Counted from the stretch's first letter, positions 17,924 through 27,915 are shown. The stretch is 64,000 nt of DNA from Formosa sp. Hel3_A1_48 (GCF_001735715.1 NZ_CP017259.1:1733501-1797500), one strand, 5' to 3'. The notes: generated by a model from the letters alone, not told the origin. Numbers and translations are program-made.

Positions 17924-18937
17924 TTATTTGCGGTTTGCGCTTATAAAATCCATAATTAAAGCTGAAATTAATTTCCCTACATTATAATCTCTTTTTTTCG
18001 GCTTTAATTTTGGTGCGGCCTCACAAATATGTAAGTAAGTAGCTTTCGTATTTTTAGCCAATTTGAATACAAATTGCCGTGCTTCTGTAGTGCTAAATCC
18101 AGTAGGGCTCATGGCGCTGCTTGGGCAATGGGCTATAGCATCACAGTCGATTTCTACGCCGTAGGGGTCTATACTAATAAACTTATATCCTTTTTCCAAT
18201 GCCTTTTCAACAGAAATTTCCTTTCGGACATGTATTTGTTCAAATGAAACAAATGCTATGTTTTTGTTGTTGTCAATTGTTTTATAAATAGATTCAGAGG
18301 TGTAATTTTCATGCATTCCGAAAATAAAATAACGTTCCAAAAACCCTTCATCCATAGCGTAGCTGAAGCCGTTACCACTATGTCGGCCTTCCAATGCTCG
18401 GAAATCAGTATGAGCATCAAAATTGATGGCATTCATTTTGGATTTTAAAGCCAATGCACACCCTTTAATCATCCCATACGCGTTGTTATGTCCACCGCCA
18501 ATTGCAATAGGAATTTTTCCTTTCTTTTTTATTAAATGCACTAAGTTAGTAACCTCTGCATCAATGATATTGACTTTTTTCTGAAGCTTTTTGATATCTT
18601 TTTGATCTTTTGATTTTTGGTCTATTTCATCAAAATTAAAATGGCCTAAAATGAGAAGTTTAGCGGGATTTGTAAATCGATTTGACTGTATATTTAAAAG
18701 GCTGTTTAGAACGACATTCCATGCCTTTTTTGTACCGCATTTACCGAAGTTTGCACGCACACCAATATCTTCAGAAATACCAAATAAAACAAACTCAGTT
18801 TTTGATTTATTTAGCTGTTCTTCAATGGTTTGTTTTGGATTTCTAAAGGAAATATTCTCAAAAAACTTAGCTTCTCCTTTTCGTTTCTGAACTAGTTTTT
18901 GTGCTTTCTTTTCCGTTAAAGGGTTGAAATAATCCAT
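17924..18937 (-). CDS. hutG: formimidoylglutamase-like arginase-family hydrolase
   Basis: 337 residues of the ureohydrolase (arginase/agmatinase/formimidoylglutamase) superfamily. Metal-binding motifs are IAIGGGHNNAYG and NFDAHTDFR. The last motif reads FISIDPYGVEIDCDAIAH followed by CPSSAMSPTGFS, where classical arginases have SxDxDxxDP; this variant is usual for the Bacteroidota formimidoylglutamase group. Assignment to the last step of histidine degradation rests mainly on the gene being 9 bp after hutI. No signal peptide; cytosolic. Confidence 0.83.
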   Translation of the reverse strand: MDYFNPLTEKKAQKLVQKRKGEAKFFENISFRNPKQTIEEQLNKSKTEFVLFGISEDIGVRANFGKCGTKKAWNVVLNSLLNIQSNRFTNPAKLLILGHFNFDEIDQKSKDQKDIKKLQKKVNIIDAEVTNLVHLIKKKGKIPIAIGGGHNNAYGMIKGCALALKSKMNAINFDAHTDFRALEGRHSGNGFSYAMDEGFLERYFIFGMHENYTSESIYKTIDNNKNIAFVSFEQIHVRKEISVEKALEKGYKFISIDPYGVEIDCDAIAHCPSSAMSPTGFSTTEARQFVFKLAKNTKATYLHICEAAPKLKPKKRDYNVGKLISALIMDFISANRK

Positions 18938-18946
18938 TGTTATAAT

Positions 18947-20185
18947 TTATTCAATAAATTGACCATTGAGCATTACATTGTGTACTGGGTTATTGCCAAA
19001 TTCGTAAGGAATTTGATTGTAGGATCGCATCTTTTTAGTTAGAATCAGATTAGCTTTCTTACCCCTAGTTATACTACCGTACTGTTCTGAAATTCCCATC
19101 GCATAAGCTCCATTAATACTGGCTGCGTTGATGGCTTCTTCAGGCGTCATATTCATTTTAATACAAGCTAAACTTACTACAAAATTCATGTTTCCACTAG
19201 GTGAAGAGCCAGGGTTGTAATCACTAGCTAATGCTAGGGGGAGCCCAGCGTTTATAAGTTCTCGCGCAGGGGTGTAGGGGATGCCCAAGAAAAATGAACA
19301 GCCTGGTAAAGCAACAGGCATTGTTTCGGAGTTTTTAAGCGCTACAATGTCTTTATCCTCAAGTTGCTCCAAATGATCTACAGTCAAGGCATTGAAATCA
19401 ACTGCAAGCTTTACACCTCCAAATGTATTAAATTGATTAACGTGGATTTTTGATTTTAGATTGTAATTCTTAGCTGCCGTTAAAATACGTTTTGTGTCTA
19501 CTAGATCGAAGTATCCTTTTTCACAAAAAACATCGATAAAATCTGTTAAATTTTCTTGACTAATTTTAGGCAGCATTTCATTGATTATTAAATCAACATA
19601 AGCTACTTTGTTGGTTTTGTATTGTTCAGGAACAGCATGTGCACCTAAAAAAGTTGACTTTATTTTTAACTCTGAATGATGTTTAATGCTTCGAATGACG
19701 CGTAACATTTTCAATTCAGCATCCGTAGTCAATCCGTAGCCAGATTTGATTTCTAGCGCGCCTGTACCTAAGCGGATTAGCTTTTCAATTCGATCAATAG
19801 ACTGTTCAAAAAGATCATCTTCAGAAGTGTTTTGAAGGGTTTTAGCAGAGTTTAAAATACCTCCACCACGTTTTGCAATCTCTTCGTAACTCAATCCATT
19901 AATGCGATCTACAAACTCTTGACTGCGATTTCCGGCATACACTACATGAGAATGACTATCGCACCAACACGGTAATATCAATCGGTCGGTTGCATCAATG
20001 ATTTCATCACCATTTTGAGCTCTAAAATTTGTCATTGAGCCAAAATCTGATATACAATCGTTTTGTACAATCAAAAAAGCATTGTTGATTTTCGGTAGGG
20101 TTTTCATCGCATCACCAGCTACGCTTTTTTGTCCTTGGGGGCGGACTTGAAGCAATTCTCGAATATTGATAAAAACAGTGCGCAT
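18947..20185 (-). CDS. hutI: imidazolonepropionase
   Basis: 412 residues, full length. Hydrolyses imidazolonepropionate to N-formimino-L-glutamate in histidine catabolism. It is an amidohydrolase: the HxH of the metal site is in CDSHSHVVYAGNR, with EIKSGYGL, FLGAHAVPEQYK, a late His in IHVNQFNTFGG, and the catalytic Asp in ALASDYNPGSSPSGN. It lies between fumC (4 bp upstream) and hutG (9 bp downstream) and is very likely in one operon with them. hutH and hutU are not in the window. Confidence 0.95.
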   Translation of the reverse strand: MRTVFINIRELLQVRPQGQKSVAGDAMKTLPKINNAFLIVQNDCISDFGSMTNFRAQNGDEIIDATDRLILPCWCDSHSHVVYAGNRSQEFVDRINGLSYEEIAKRGGGILNSAKTLQNTSEDDLFEQSIDRIEKLIRLGTGALEIKSGYGLTTDAELKMLRVIRSIKHHSELKIKSTFLGAHAVPEQYKTNKVAYVDLIINEMLPKISQENLTDFIDVFCEKGYFDLVDTKRILTAAKNYNLKSKIHVNQFNTFGGVKLAVDFNALTVDHLEQLEDKDIVALKNSETMPVALPGCSFFLGIPYTPARELINAGLPLALASDYNPGSSPSGNMNFVVSLACIKMNMTPEEAINAASINGAYAMGISEQYGSITRGKKANLILTKKMRSYNQIPYEFGNNPVHNVMLNGQFIE

Positions 20186-20189
20186 CGTT

Positions 20190-21587
20190 TTAGTTAAAGC
20201 TGCCTGTCATGTCTTCGGGCTTTACCCAAGCATCGTATTCTTCGGCGGTGACATAGCCTAAATTAATGGCTTCCTCGCGAAGCGTAGTGCCATTCTCGTG
20301 CGCTGTATTAGCTATTTCAGCTGCTTTATAATACCCGATTTTGGTATTCAAAGCTGTTACTAACATCAATGAGTTGTTGAGCAATCTTTTGATCACTTTA
20401 TGGTTGGGTTCAATTCCTGATGCACAGTGTAGTTCAAAACTCGCGCAAGCATCTCCTATGAGTTGTGCAGATTGTAGAAGATTGGCAGCCATCATCGGTT
20501 TGAAAACATTCAATTCGTAGTGGCCTTGTGCGCCGCCCACAGCAATAGCCATATCATTGCCCATAACTTGAGCACAAACCATGGTTAGTGCCTCGCATTG
20601 AGTAGGGTTTACTTTTCCTGGCATTATTGAACTTCCAGGCTCGTTTGCAGGAATGGTTATTTCTCCAATCCCGGAGCGAGGACCAGAAGCCATCAAACGT
20701 ATATCATTTGCAATTTTATTGAGTGAAACCGCCAATTGTTTTAATGCACCATGGCTTTCCACTACAGCATCATGTGCTGCTAAAGCTTCAAACTTATTCT
20801 TAGCTGTAATAAATGGGAGTCCTGTAAATTTTGCAATATATTTTGCGACCATTACATCATAACCTTTGGGCGTATTAAGGCCAGTCCCTACTGCTGTTCC
20901 CCCAAGAGCCAATTCGCTTAGGTGCTCCAAGGTATTTTTCAGAGCCTTAAGACCATGGTCTAGCTGAGAAACATAGCCTGAAAATTCTTGTCCAAGTGTT
21001 AGCGGTGTTGCATCCATAAGGTGAGTTCGTCCAATTTTTACAACGTTTTTAAAATCTTCAGATTTTTGGCGTAGTGTATTTCGAAGTTGCTCTACACCAG
21101 GTATTGTTACTTCTATGATTTTTTTGTAACCCGCAATATGCATTCCGGTTGGGAACGTATCGTTAGACGATTGCGATTTGTTTACATCGTCATTGGGTTG
21201 AATCGTTTTTTCGCCCTCTCCAATTGTTTTCCCAGCCAATTGGTGTGCTCTATTAGCGATAACTTCGTTTACATTCATATTGCTTTGTGTGCCAGACCCT
21301 GTTTGCCAAATAACCAATGGAAATTGATCGTCGTGTTTGCCTTCCAAAATTTCGTCACAAGCTTTAGCAATCAAATCGCGTTTTTCAGAAGATAAAGTTC
21401 CAAGATCACAATTGGTGTATGCAGCGGCCTTTTTTAGATAGGCAAATCCGTATACCAACTCTATTGGCATTGAACCAGAAGGGCCAATTTTGAAATTATT
21501 TCTTGAGCGCTCTGTTTGTGCACCCCATAGTTTATCTGCGGGAACGTTGACAGCTCCCATTGTATCTTTTTCAATTCTATACTTCAT
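20190..21587 (-). CDS. fumC: class II fumarate hydratase
   Basis: 465 residues, the normal FumC length. It interconverts fumarate and malate. The superfamily signature [16 protein letters not shown] is intact (mobile serine loop), along with [35 protein letters not shown]-type residues and [17 protein letters not shown]. The minus-strand octamer TAAATTTG at 21610-21617 is a candidate -7 element just upstream of the ATG. It heads a run with hutI and hutG. Confidence 0.96.
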   Translation of the reverse strand: MKYRIEKDTMGAVNVPADKLWGAQTERSRNNFKIGPSGSMPIELVYGFAYLKKAAAYTNCDLGTLSSEKRDLIAKACDEILEGKHDDQFPLVIWQTGSGTQSNMNVNEVIANRAHQLAGKTIGEGEKTIQPNDDVNKSQSSNDTFPTGMHIAGYKKIIEVTIPGVEQLRNTLRQKSEDFKNVVKIGRTHLMDATPLTLGQEFSGYVSQLDHGLKALKNTLEHLSELALGGTAVGTGLNTPKGYDVMVAKYIAKFTGLPFITAKNKFEALAAHDAVVESHGALKQLAVSLNKIANDIRLMASGPRSGIGEITIPANEPGSSIMPGKVNPTQCEALTMVCAQVMGNDMAIAVGGAQGHYELNVFKPMMAANLLQSAQLIGDACASFELHCASGIEPNHKVIKRLLNNSLMLVTALNTKIGYYKAAEIANTAHENGTTLREEAINLGYVTAEEYDAWVKPEDMTGSFN

Positions 21588-21711
21588 TACAATTGCGAAT
21601 GGTGTATTACAAATTTAATTTATTTTGAAGTAAAAAGAGCTAAATTTTTAAGCAAATCCTTGAATTACAATGGGGATGTGTATTAAGTGTTAATAATTTT
21701 AAAAATTTACA

Positions 21712-21742
21712 TTGTAAAACATTAAATCTTACAGTATATTTG
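21712..21742 (+). promoter_or_regulatory. consensus Bacteroidota promoter of the 57-residue membrane protein gene
   Basis: TTG at 21712-21714 and TATATTTG at 21735-21742 match the -33 and -7 elements (TTG / TAnnTTTG) with a 20-bp spacer. Transcription would start about 7 bp downstream, shortly before the ATG at 21762. This is the cleanest promoter in the window. Confidence 0.75.
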
Positions 21743-21761
21743 CAGCATACAAAACGATATT

Positions 21762-21935
21762 ATGTTTGAATTTGATCAATATTTAGGATTTTTAGCATTC
21801 ATGAGTATCTTAACCATTGGGTTTTGGCTCATGATATTTTTGTTGACTTTTGCCATTCCTTATTGGGTTTTTGGTTCAGCAATTGAAAGTTTCAAGGAAA
21901 AACGCGCTGCAAAAAAAGCAAAATTGAATGAATAA
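21762..21935 (+). CDS. small single-pass membrane protein (57 residues)
   Basis: Translating from the ATG at 21762 gives 57 residues that start MFEFDQYLGFLAFMSI and end in a charged tail KEKRAAKKAKLNE. Residues about 8-40 are strongly hydrophobic (one long or two short membrane segments), and the basic tail would lie in the cytosol. It has its own consensus promoter and an intrinsic terminator, so it is an independent transcription unit and very probably real. I recognise no family. It lies between fumC, transcribed away, and arsC/prfB, converging. Confidence 0.72.
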   Translation: MFEFDQYLGFLAFMSILTIGFWLMIFLLTFAIPYWVFGSAIESFKEKRAAKKAKLNE

Positions 21936-21955
21936 TTCAACCTCTTATAAAACAC

Positions 21956-21987
21956 AAATCCAAGCAACAATGCTTGGATTTTTTTTT
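21956..21987. terminator. intrinsic terminator, probably bidirectional
   Basis: An 11-bp perfect stem (AAATCCAAGCA at 21956-21966 and TGCTTGGATTT at 21971-21981) with an ACAA loop, followed by a T run. It ends the small membrane protein gene and, read the other way, lies just beyond the arsC stop codon at 21986-21988, with an A/T-rich flank. Confidence 0.85.
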
Positions 21988-22327
21988 ACAAAATATCTAA
22001 GATTCGTTCTGTGGGACGACCAATTACGGCTTTATTGCCATACACCACAATAGGGCGCTCTATAAGTTTTGGATGGTCTACCATCGCTTGTATAAGCTCT
22101 GCGTCAGAAAGATTTTTTCCTTTAAAATTTGACTTCCAAATGGTTTCATTTTGCCGTACCAGTTCCAATGGCGGTATGCCTAGTTTTTCAATAACAGCTT
22201 TGAGTTCATCAATAGATAAAGTTGCGTCTAAATATTTGATAATTTTAAACTCTTTTCCAGAATTTTCAAGTGCTTTTACCCCCAATCGGGATTTACTGCA
22301 CCGGTTGTTGTGGTATATTTTAATCAT
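21986..22327 (-). CDS. arsC: arsenate reductase, glutaredoxin-type (ArsC/Spx fold)
   Basis: 113 residues of the ArsC family: the N-terminal [17 protein letters not shown] carries the catalytic Cys (CxK), NFKGKNLS lies mid-protein, and the C-terminal [18 protein letters not shown] has the arginine that binds arsenate. There is a single active-site cysteine, as in the glutathione/glutaredoxin-dependent branch. The arsenate role is by family; members such as YffB have other functions. The ATG overlaps the prfB stop as ATGA, so the gene is translationally coupled to prfB, and no other ars gene is near. Confidence 0.82.
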   Translation of the reverse strand: MIKIYHNNRCSKSRLGVKALENSGKEFKIIKYLDATLSIDELKAVIEKLGIPPLELVRQNETIWKSNFKGKNLSDAELIQAMVDHPKLIERPIVVYGNKAVIGRPTERILDIL

Positions 22328-23434
22328 AGTGTTTGTGGTGTTTCGTCATTTTGCCCCATCATCATAAGGTAGGATTTTAAAAAGGGCATGAGCTCACCGT
22401 TCATTACGGCATCCACATTGCCTGTTTCGTGAGTGGTACGTACATCTTTTACTAGTTTGTAGGGGTGCAGTACATAGTTTCGAATTTGACTTCCCCATTC
22501 AATTTTCATTTTTCCAGCTTCGATGTTTTCACGTTGTGCCATTTGTTTTTTGAGTTCGATTTCGTACAGTTGCGACTTTAGCATTTGTAGTGCTCTAGCA
22601 CGGTTGTCGTGTTGGGATCGAGTTTCAGAACAAGAAATTTGTATTCCTGTGGGTTTGTGCGTGAGTTGCACTTTGGTTTCAACTTTATTTACATTTTGCC
22701 CTCCAGCTCCACTTGAGCGCGCTGTGGTAATTTCAATATCAGCAGGGTTGATATCAATTTCTATACTGTCATCAACCAAAGGGTACACATAAACAGACGC
22801 AAAACTTGTATGGCGCTTTGCGTTGCTGTCAAAAGGGGAGATACGCACCAATCGATGTACTCCATTTTCGCCTTTTAACCACCCAAAAGCAAAATCACCT
22901 TCAATTTGTAGTGTTACGGTTTTTATTCCCGCGACGTCTCCATCTTGAAGATTTAGCTCTTTAATTTTAAATCCTTGTTTTTCGGCATACATTACGTACA
23001 TCCGCATCAGCATACTGGCCCAATCACAACTTTCTGTCCCTCCAGCTCCTGCTGTGATTTGAAGTACCGCACTCAATCCGTCTCCCTCTTCGGAAAGCAT
23101 ATTCTTAAATTCTAAATCCTCAATGATTTGCTGGGCAGTTTCATACTGAGTTTGCACCTCATTTTCAGAAACATCTCCTTCCTTGAAAAAGTCATAAAAG
23201 ACTTGAAGTTCGTCTGTATGAGTTTGGGCTTCTTCAAAATCATTCACCCATTTTTTATTAACGCGGATGGATTTCATGATCTGCTCAGCAGTTTTTGAGT
23301 CATTCCAAAACTCAGGGGCATAAGTTTTTTCTTCCTCGTTTTGGATTTCGATGCGTTTGGCATCTAAGTCAAAGATACCTCCTTAACGCGCCCAGGCGAT
23401 CTATAAGATCTTTGATGTGATCGTGTGTTATCAT
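22324..23434 (-). CDS. prfB: peptide chain release factor 2, with programmed +1 frameshift
   Basis: RF2 terminates translation at UGA and UAA. The complete product needs a +1 frameshift: zero-frame codons from ATG at 23434 ([21 protein letters not shown]) run to TGA at 23371-23369, and the protein continues from GAC at 23370 in the +1 frame to the stop at 22324, giving 369 residues. The stop-codon tripeptide SPF (in [12 protein letters not shown]) and the catalytic GGQ (in [14 protein letters not shown]) identify RF2. The ATG at 23277 is internal, not the true start. The downstream arsC overlaps it by 4 bp. Confidence 0.96.
23368..23384 (-). promoter_or_regulatory. prfB programmed frameshift site
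   Basis: Reading the minus strand: AAGGAGG, then TAT, CTT, TGA, C. This has the same order and spacing as the classical RF2 autoregulatory site (AGGGGGTATCTTTGAC): an internal Shine-Dalgarno-like stimulator, a slippery CTT and a TGA in poor C context. When RF2 is low the ribosome shifts +1 and makes more RF2. Confidence 0.93.
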
Positions 23435-23514
23435 ACATAAATATTCGTTTTACAAAAATAGAATTTATAGCACAGAAAGAAAATAATATGTAGTTTTACC
23501 TTCAAATTTTTTTT

Positions 23515-24534
23515 ATGCATATTGATTTACGGAGTGATACAGTAACAAAACCATCAAGCGGTATGATGAAGGCGATGGCTAGTGCGCCATTAGGTGATGA
23601 CGTTTATGGAGAAGACCCCACAGTAAATGCGCTAGAAAAGCGTCTTGCTATTATGTTTAATAAGCCAAAGGCACTTTTTTTTCCAACAGGTACAATGGCT
23701 AATCAAGCAGCTATAAAACTGCATACACAGCCTGGGGAACAAGTGATTTGTGATCAATATGCACATATTTATAATTATGAAGGTGGCGGTGCTTCCTTCA
23801 ACAGTGGAGTATCATGTAAATTAATAGATGGTCATAGAGGAATGATTACTGCTGAGCAAGTTACAGCTGCTATCAACCCTCCTGATTTTTACCACAGCCC
23901 ATTGACTTCTTTGGTTGCTTTGGAAAATACAACCAATAAAGGAGGTGGTGCTTGTTGGGATTTTAAAGAAATTAGTAAGATTAGATCGGTCTGTGATGCT
24001 CATCATTTGGGGCTGCATCTAGATGGTGCTCGACTTTGGAATGCGCTTGAAGTTACGAATGAGAAACCTGAACAGTATGGGGCTGTTTTTGATACAATTT
24101 CGGTTTGTTTAAGTAAAGGTTTAGGCTGTCCTGTAGGATCAGTGTTAGTTGGAGATGAAGCGCTTATGGAAAAAGCAATAAGGGTGCGTAAAATGTTGGG
24201 TGGCGGTATGCGTCAAGTAGGAGTTTTAGCAGCCGCGGGCCTGTATGCTCTTGACCATAACAGGGAACGATTGTCCGAAGATCATGCTAAAGCTAAAGCT
24301 ATAGGTCAAGTCCTTCAAAGCACAAGTTATGTCGCTAAGGTTCAGCCAATTGAAACCAATATTGTAATTTTTGAATTAGATTCTGCTGTCGATTCAGCCT
24401 ATTTTATTGATTCCCTCCAATCTAAAGGTATTCTTTTGAGTAACATGGGCAGTGGTAAATTACGAATGGTAACTCATATGGATTACACGGATCAGATGCA
24501 TGAAAAACTACACGAAACCTTGATTGGTATTTAG
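23515..24534 (+). CDS. ltaE: low-specificity L-threonine aldolase
   Basis: 339 residues, a PLP-dependent enzyme that cleaves threonine or allo-threonine to glycine and acetaldehyde. The family start IDLRSDTVTKPSSGM is intact, with GDDVYGEDPTVNALE, FPTGTMANQAAIK, LHLDGARLWNA and the PLP lysine in VCLSKGLGCPVGSVL. Length is normal for the family. It starts 80 bp from the divergent prfB start and stands alone. Confidence 0.93.
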   Translation: MHIDLRSDTVTKPSSGMMKAMASAPLGDDVYGEDPTVNALEKRLAIMFNKPKALFFPTGTMANQAAIKLHTQPGEQVICDQYAHIYNYEGGGASFNSGVSCKLIDGHRGMITAEQVTAAINPPDFYHSPLTSLVALENTTNKGGGACWDFKEISKIRSVCDAHHLGLHLDGARLWNALEVTNEKPEQYGAVFDTISVCLSKGLGCPVGSVLVGDEALMEKAIRVRKMLGGGMRQVGVLAAAGLYALDHNRERLSEDHAKAKAIGQVLQSTSYVAKVQPIETNIVIFELDSAVDSAYFIDSLQSKGILLSNMGSGKLRMVTHMDYTDQMHEKLHETLIGI

Positions 24535-24572
24535 TTTTTTGTCTACATTTACAGTCCTTAAATCCATTCGTT

Positions 24573-26708
24573 ATGAGAACTTTTTTTCATTCATTTTGTA
24601 TATTTTTTCTAATTCTTTCTTGTAAACAAGATACAAGTAAAAACACTATGTCAAATACTATTCAAGCGCCAATAACAAAGCAAATTTCTAAAGAATTATC
24701 CAAGCACAACGACATTCGCTTAGATGAGTTTTACTGGTTAAAAGATCGTGAAAATCAAGAAGTTATAGATTATCTTAATGACGAAAATAACTATTACGAC
24801 GCCAAAACAGCCCACACTAAGGATTTTCAAAACTCATTGTTCGAAGAAATGAAATCAAGAATTAAAGAAGACGATTCTTCAGTGCCCTACAAGTTTAATG
24901 GCTATTGGTACATCACAAGGTATGAGAAAGGTAAAGATTATCCGATTTACACCCGAAAAAAAGAATCTTTGACAGCTAAAGAGGAGCTGTTGTTTGATTG
25001 CAATAAAATGGCTAAAGGGCATTCTTATTTTAGGCTCGTTGGGCTTAATATAAGCCCTGATAATGAGCGTGCAGCATTTGCATTAGATACCATAGGGCGT
25101 AGACAATACACATTGTACATTAAAGACCTGAAATCTGATAAAATTTTAGAGGATAAAGTAGATAATTGTACAGGGGGCAGTACTTGGGCCAATGACAATC
25201 AAACCTTATTTTACACATTAAAAAATGAAACTACTTTACGATCAGAGGCTGTTTATAGACATAAACTTGGAACATCTTCATCTGAAGACGTTCTTGTTTT
25301 TGAAGAAAAAGACGATACGTTTGGTGTAGGAGTTTACAAGACAAAATCAAAAAAGTACTTGGTTATATCTAGCTACAGTACGCTTACAACTGAATATCAA
25401 ATTTTGGATGCCAATACGCCTGATGGCAGCTTTAAAGTTTTTCAAGCTCGAACACGTGGCTTAGAATACTCAATTTCTCATTACGGAGATTACTTTTATG
25501 TGCTCTCTAATGCAGATGATGCTCAAAATTTTAAATTATCAAAGACAACTGAAAAGCATACAGAGAAAAGATTTTGGAAAGATGTCATACCGCATAGATC
25601 TGATGTTTTGTTGGAGGGAATTGATATCTTCAAGGACTATTTGGTTGTTTCAGAGCGGAAAAATGGTCTAAATCAAATTAAGATCAATCGTTGGGATGGG
25701 TCCGATAGCTATTATTTGCCCTTTACTAGTGAAACCTACACGGCATACACCACCACAAACATTGACTTTGACACCCACATCCTTCGCTACGGATACCAAT
25801 CTATGACTACCCCTTCTTCAGTTATAGATTTCAACATGGCAACAAGAGAAAAAACAATAAAAAAAGAGCAAGAGGTTTTAGGAGGTAAGTTCAAAAAAGA
25901 AAATTACGTTTCTGAACGTGTTTGGGCTACTGCAAAAGATGGAACTAAAATTCCTATTTCATTGGTAAGGCATAAAGACACTCCTAAAAGTTCTCAAAAA
26001 CCTTTGCTTTTGTACGCCTATGGCTCTTATGGTGCAACAATAGATCCTTACTTTTCAACTGTTCGTTTAAGTTTGTTAGATCGTGGTTTTATCTACGCAA
26101 TTGCCCATATTCGAGGGGGTCAGTACCTTGGTCGTCAGTGGTACGAGGACGGGAAACTATTAAAAAAGAAAAATACGTTTACAGATTTCATTGATTGCTC
26201 AAAATATTTAATTGCACAAGAATACACATCCGCAAAGCACCACTATGCTATGGGTGGAAGTGCAGGAGGTTTGCTCATGGGTGCTGTGATCAATAGGGCA
26301 CCAGAGCAATACAACGGAGTTGTAGCTGCTGTTCCTTTTGTTGATGTTATTACTACCATGTTGGATGACAGTATTCCTCTTACTACAGGAGAATATGATG
26401 AATGGGGCAATCCAAATGAAAAAATATATTACGATTACATGAAATCGTATTCGCCCTACGACAACATCAAAAACCAACAATATCCAAATTTATTAATTAC
26501 AGCTGGATTACATGACTCACAGGTCCAATATTGGGAACCTGCAAAGTGGGTCGCAAGATTACGACTTCAATCCAATAATACTTCCGATCTGTTTTTGAAA
26601 ACCAATATGGATGCTGGACATGGAGGTTCGTCAGGACGCTTTGAAGCACTCAAGGAAGTTGCCTCAGAGTATGCTTTTTTATTGGACCTTGAAGCCATCA
26701 GTAAATAG
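24573..26708 (+). CDS. S9 prolyl oligopeptidase-family peptidase (oligopeptidase B-like) lipoprotein
   Basis: 711 residues. An N-terminal lipobox (ILSC, Cys17) predicts an exported lipoprotein. The seven-bladed propeller region (about 60-420) precedes the alpha/beta hydrolase domain. The catalytic triad is visible: Ser in MGGSAGGLLMGA, Asp in GLHDSQVQYWEPAKW, His in DAGHGGSSGR. The pattern YGATIDPYFS-type oxyanion region and RGGQYLGRQWYEDG fit oligopeptidase B, which cuts after Arg/Lys in short peptides. The upstream TACATTTA at 24544-24551 with TTG 17 bp before it is a possible promoter. Confidence 0.92.
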   Translation: MRTFFHSFCIFFLILSCKQDTSKNTMSNTIQAPITKQISKELSKHNDIRLDEFYWLKDRENQEVIDYLNDENNYYDAKTAHTKDFQNSLFEEMKSRIKEDDSSVPYKFNGYWYITRYEKGKDYPIYTRKKESLTAKEELLFDCNKMAKGHSYFRLVGLNISPDNERAAFALDTIGRRQYTLYIKDLKSDKILEDKVDNCTGGSTWANDNQTLFYTLKNETTLRSEAVYRHKLGTSSSEDVLVFEEKDDTFGVGVYKTKSKKYLVISSYSTLTTEYQILDANTPDGSFKVFQARTRGLEYSISHYGDYFYVLSNADDAQNFKLSKTTEKHTEKRFWKDVIPHRSDVLLEGIDIFKDYLVVSERKNGLNQIKINRWDGSDSYYLPFTSETYTAYTTTNIDFDTHILRYGYQSMTTPSSVIDFNMATREKTIKKEQEVLGGKFKKENYVSERVWATAKDGTKIPISLVRHKDTPKSSQKPLLLYAYGSYGATIDPYFSTVRLSLLDRGFIYAIAHIRGGQYLGRQWYEDGKLLKKKNTFTDFIDCSKYLIAQEYTSAKHHYAMGGSAGGLLMGAVINRAPEQYNGVVAAVPFVDVITTMLDDSIPLTTGEYDEWGNPNEKIYYDYMKSYSPYDNIKNQQYPNLLITAGLHDSQVQYWEPAKWVARLRLQSNNTSDLFLKTNMDAGHGGSSGRFEALKEVASEYAFLLDLEAISK

Positions 26709-26725
26709 AAGTTTAAAAAAATTCT

Positions 26726-26733
26726 TATTTTTG
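26726..26733 (+). promoter_or_regulatory. -7 element upstream of the cysteate synthase-like gene
   Basis: TATTTTTG matches TAnnTTTG exactly, 17 bp before the ATG at 26751. No clear TTG lies at the -33 distance. Confidence 0.45.
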
Positions 26734-26750
26734 TTGACCAAACCAATCAC

Positions 26751-27797
26751 ATGTCTTTAGAGCATCAACCAAAAATTTTTGATAATATTTTAGAGCTAGT
26801 TGGCGATACACCGCTAGTAAAACTCAATACTATAACAAAAACTTTTCCAGGGACTTACATTGCGAAGTTAGAGGCATTTAACCCTGGTCATTCTTCCAAA
26901 GACCGCATTGCTCTACATATCATTGAGCAAGCCGAAAAAAAAGGTATTTTAAAGCCAGGGGATACAATTATTGAGACGACTTCAGGAAATACGGGGTTCA
27001 GTATTGCAATGGTGAGCATGATAAAGGGATATGACTGTGTTTTGGCGGTTAGCTCAAAATCTTCGCTAGATAAAATAGATATGCTAAAAAGCATGGGAGC
27101 AAAGGTTTACGTCTGTCCTGCAAATGTAAAGGCAGACGATCCTCGTTCGTATTATGAAGTGGCCAAACGTATTCACAAAGAAATTAAAGGATCAGTTTAC
27201 ATAAATCAATACTTTAATGCTTTAAATACAGAAGCTCATTTCAAAACAACAGGTCCAGAAATATGGAACCAAACCGCAGGTAAAATCACACACTTGGTGG
27301 CTTGTAGCGGAACAGGAGGAACCATCTCTGGTACAGCTCAGTTTCTTAAATCACAGAACCCAGAAATCAAAGTAATTGGTGTAGATGCATATGGTTCTGT
27401 TCTAAAGAAATACCACGAAACACGGGAATTTGATTCAAATGAAATATATCCTTACCGTATTGAAGGTTTAGGTAAAAATTTGATTCCAACAGCAACAGAT
27501 TTTGATGTCATTGACGAATTCATCAAAGTTACTGACGAAGATAGCGCGCATGCGGCTAGAGAATTAGCACAAACCGAAGGCATTTTTGGCGGCTACACAT
27601 CCGGAGCAGTAGTTCAAGCAGTAAAATTACTTCAAGAACAATACCTATTCAAAGATTCTGATATGATTGTACTGATTTTTCCAGACCACGGATCGCGCTA
27701 CATGAGTAAGGTTTTTAACGATCAATGGATGGAAGATCAAGGCTTTATGGATAAGAAACTCAAACTCTCAGCCAAAGCCATAGAGATTGTAAAATAA
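26751..27797 (+). CDS. PLP-dependent cysteine synthase-family enzyme, probable cysteate synthase
   Basis: 348 residues of the O-acetylserine sulfhydrylase/cystathionine beta-synthase fold: [12 protein letters not shown], the PLP lysine in [27 protein letters not shown] and the phosphate loop [14 protein letters not shown]. There are no CBS regulatory domains. In Bacteroidota, members of this family next to a cysteate acyltransferase make cysteate from O-phosphoserine and sulfite (SulA of Alistipes sulfonolipid synthesis). Here the acyltransferase-like gene follows in the same direction at 27916, which supports that role. Ordinary cysteine or cystathionine synthesis remains the alternative. 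Confidence 0.8.
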   Translation: MSLEHQPKIFDNILELVGDTPLVKLNTITKTFPGTYIAKLEAFNPGHSSKDRIALHIIEQAEKKGILKPGDTIIETTSGNTGFSIAMVSMIKGYDCVLAVSSKSSLDKIDMLKSMGAKVYVCPANVKADDPRSYYEVAKRIHKEIKGSVYINQYFNALNTEAHFKTTGPEIWNQTAGKITHLVACSGTGGTISGTAQFLKSQNPEIKVIGVDAYGSVLKKYHETREFDSNEIYPYRIEGLGKNLIPTATDFDVIDEFIKVTDEDSAHAARELAQTEGIFGGYTSGAVVQAVKLLQEQYLFKDSDMIVLIFPDHGSRYMSKVFNDQWMEDQGFMDKKLKLSAKAIEIVK

Positions 27798-27881
27798 TAC
27801 AATTTACTAAGTCTTCTTTTTTTATTATTTTTCTTGGCATTATATTTTTAAAAATCATTATGTTTTGTATATATTATTGCA

Positions 27882-27889
27882 TAATTTTG
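27882..27889 (+). promoter_or_regulatory. -7 element upstream of the cysteate acyltransferase-like gene
   Basis: TAATTTTG matches TAnnTTTG, 26 bp before the ATG at 27916, within the 118-bp gap after the cysteate synthase-like gene. This suggests that the second gene has its own promoter. The -33 TTG is not clear. Confidence 0.45.
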
Positions 27890-27915
27890 AAAAATAATCC
27901 AACAAAAAAACATAA

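Noticed and set aside
22324-23277. prfB starting at the ATG at 23277
   Set aside because: RF2 needs about 50 more N-terminal residues, which are found upstream through the +1 frameshift.
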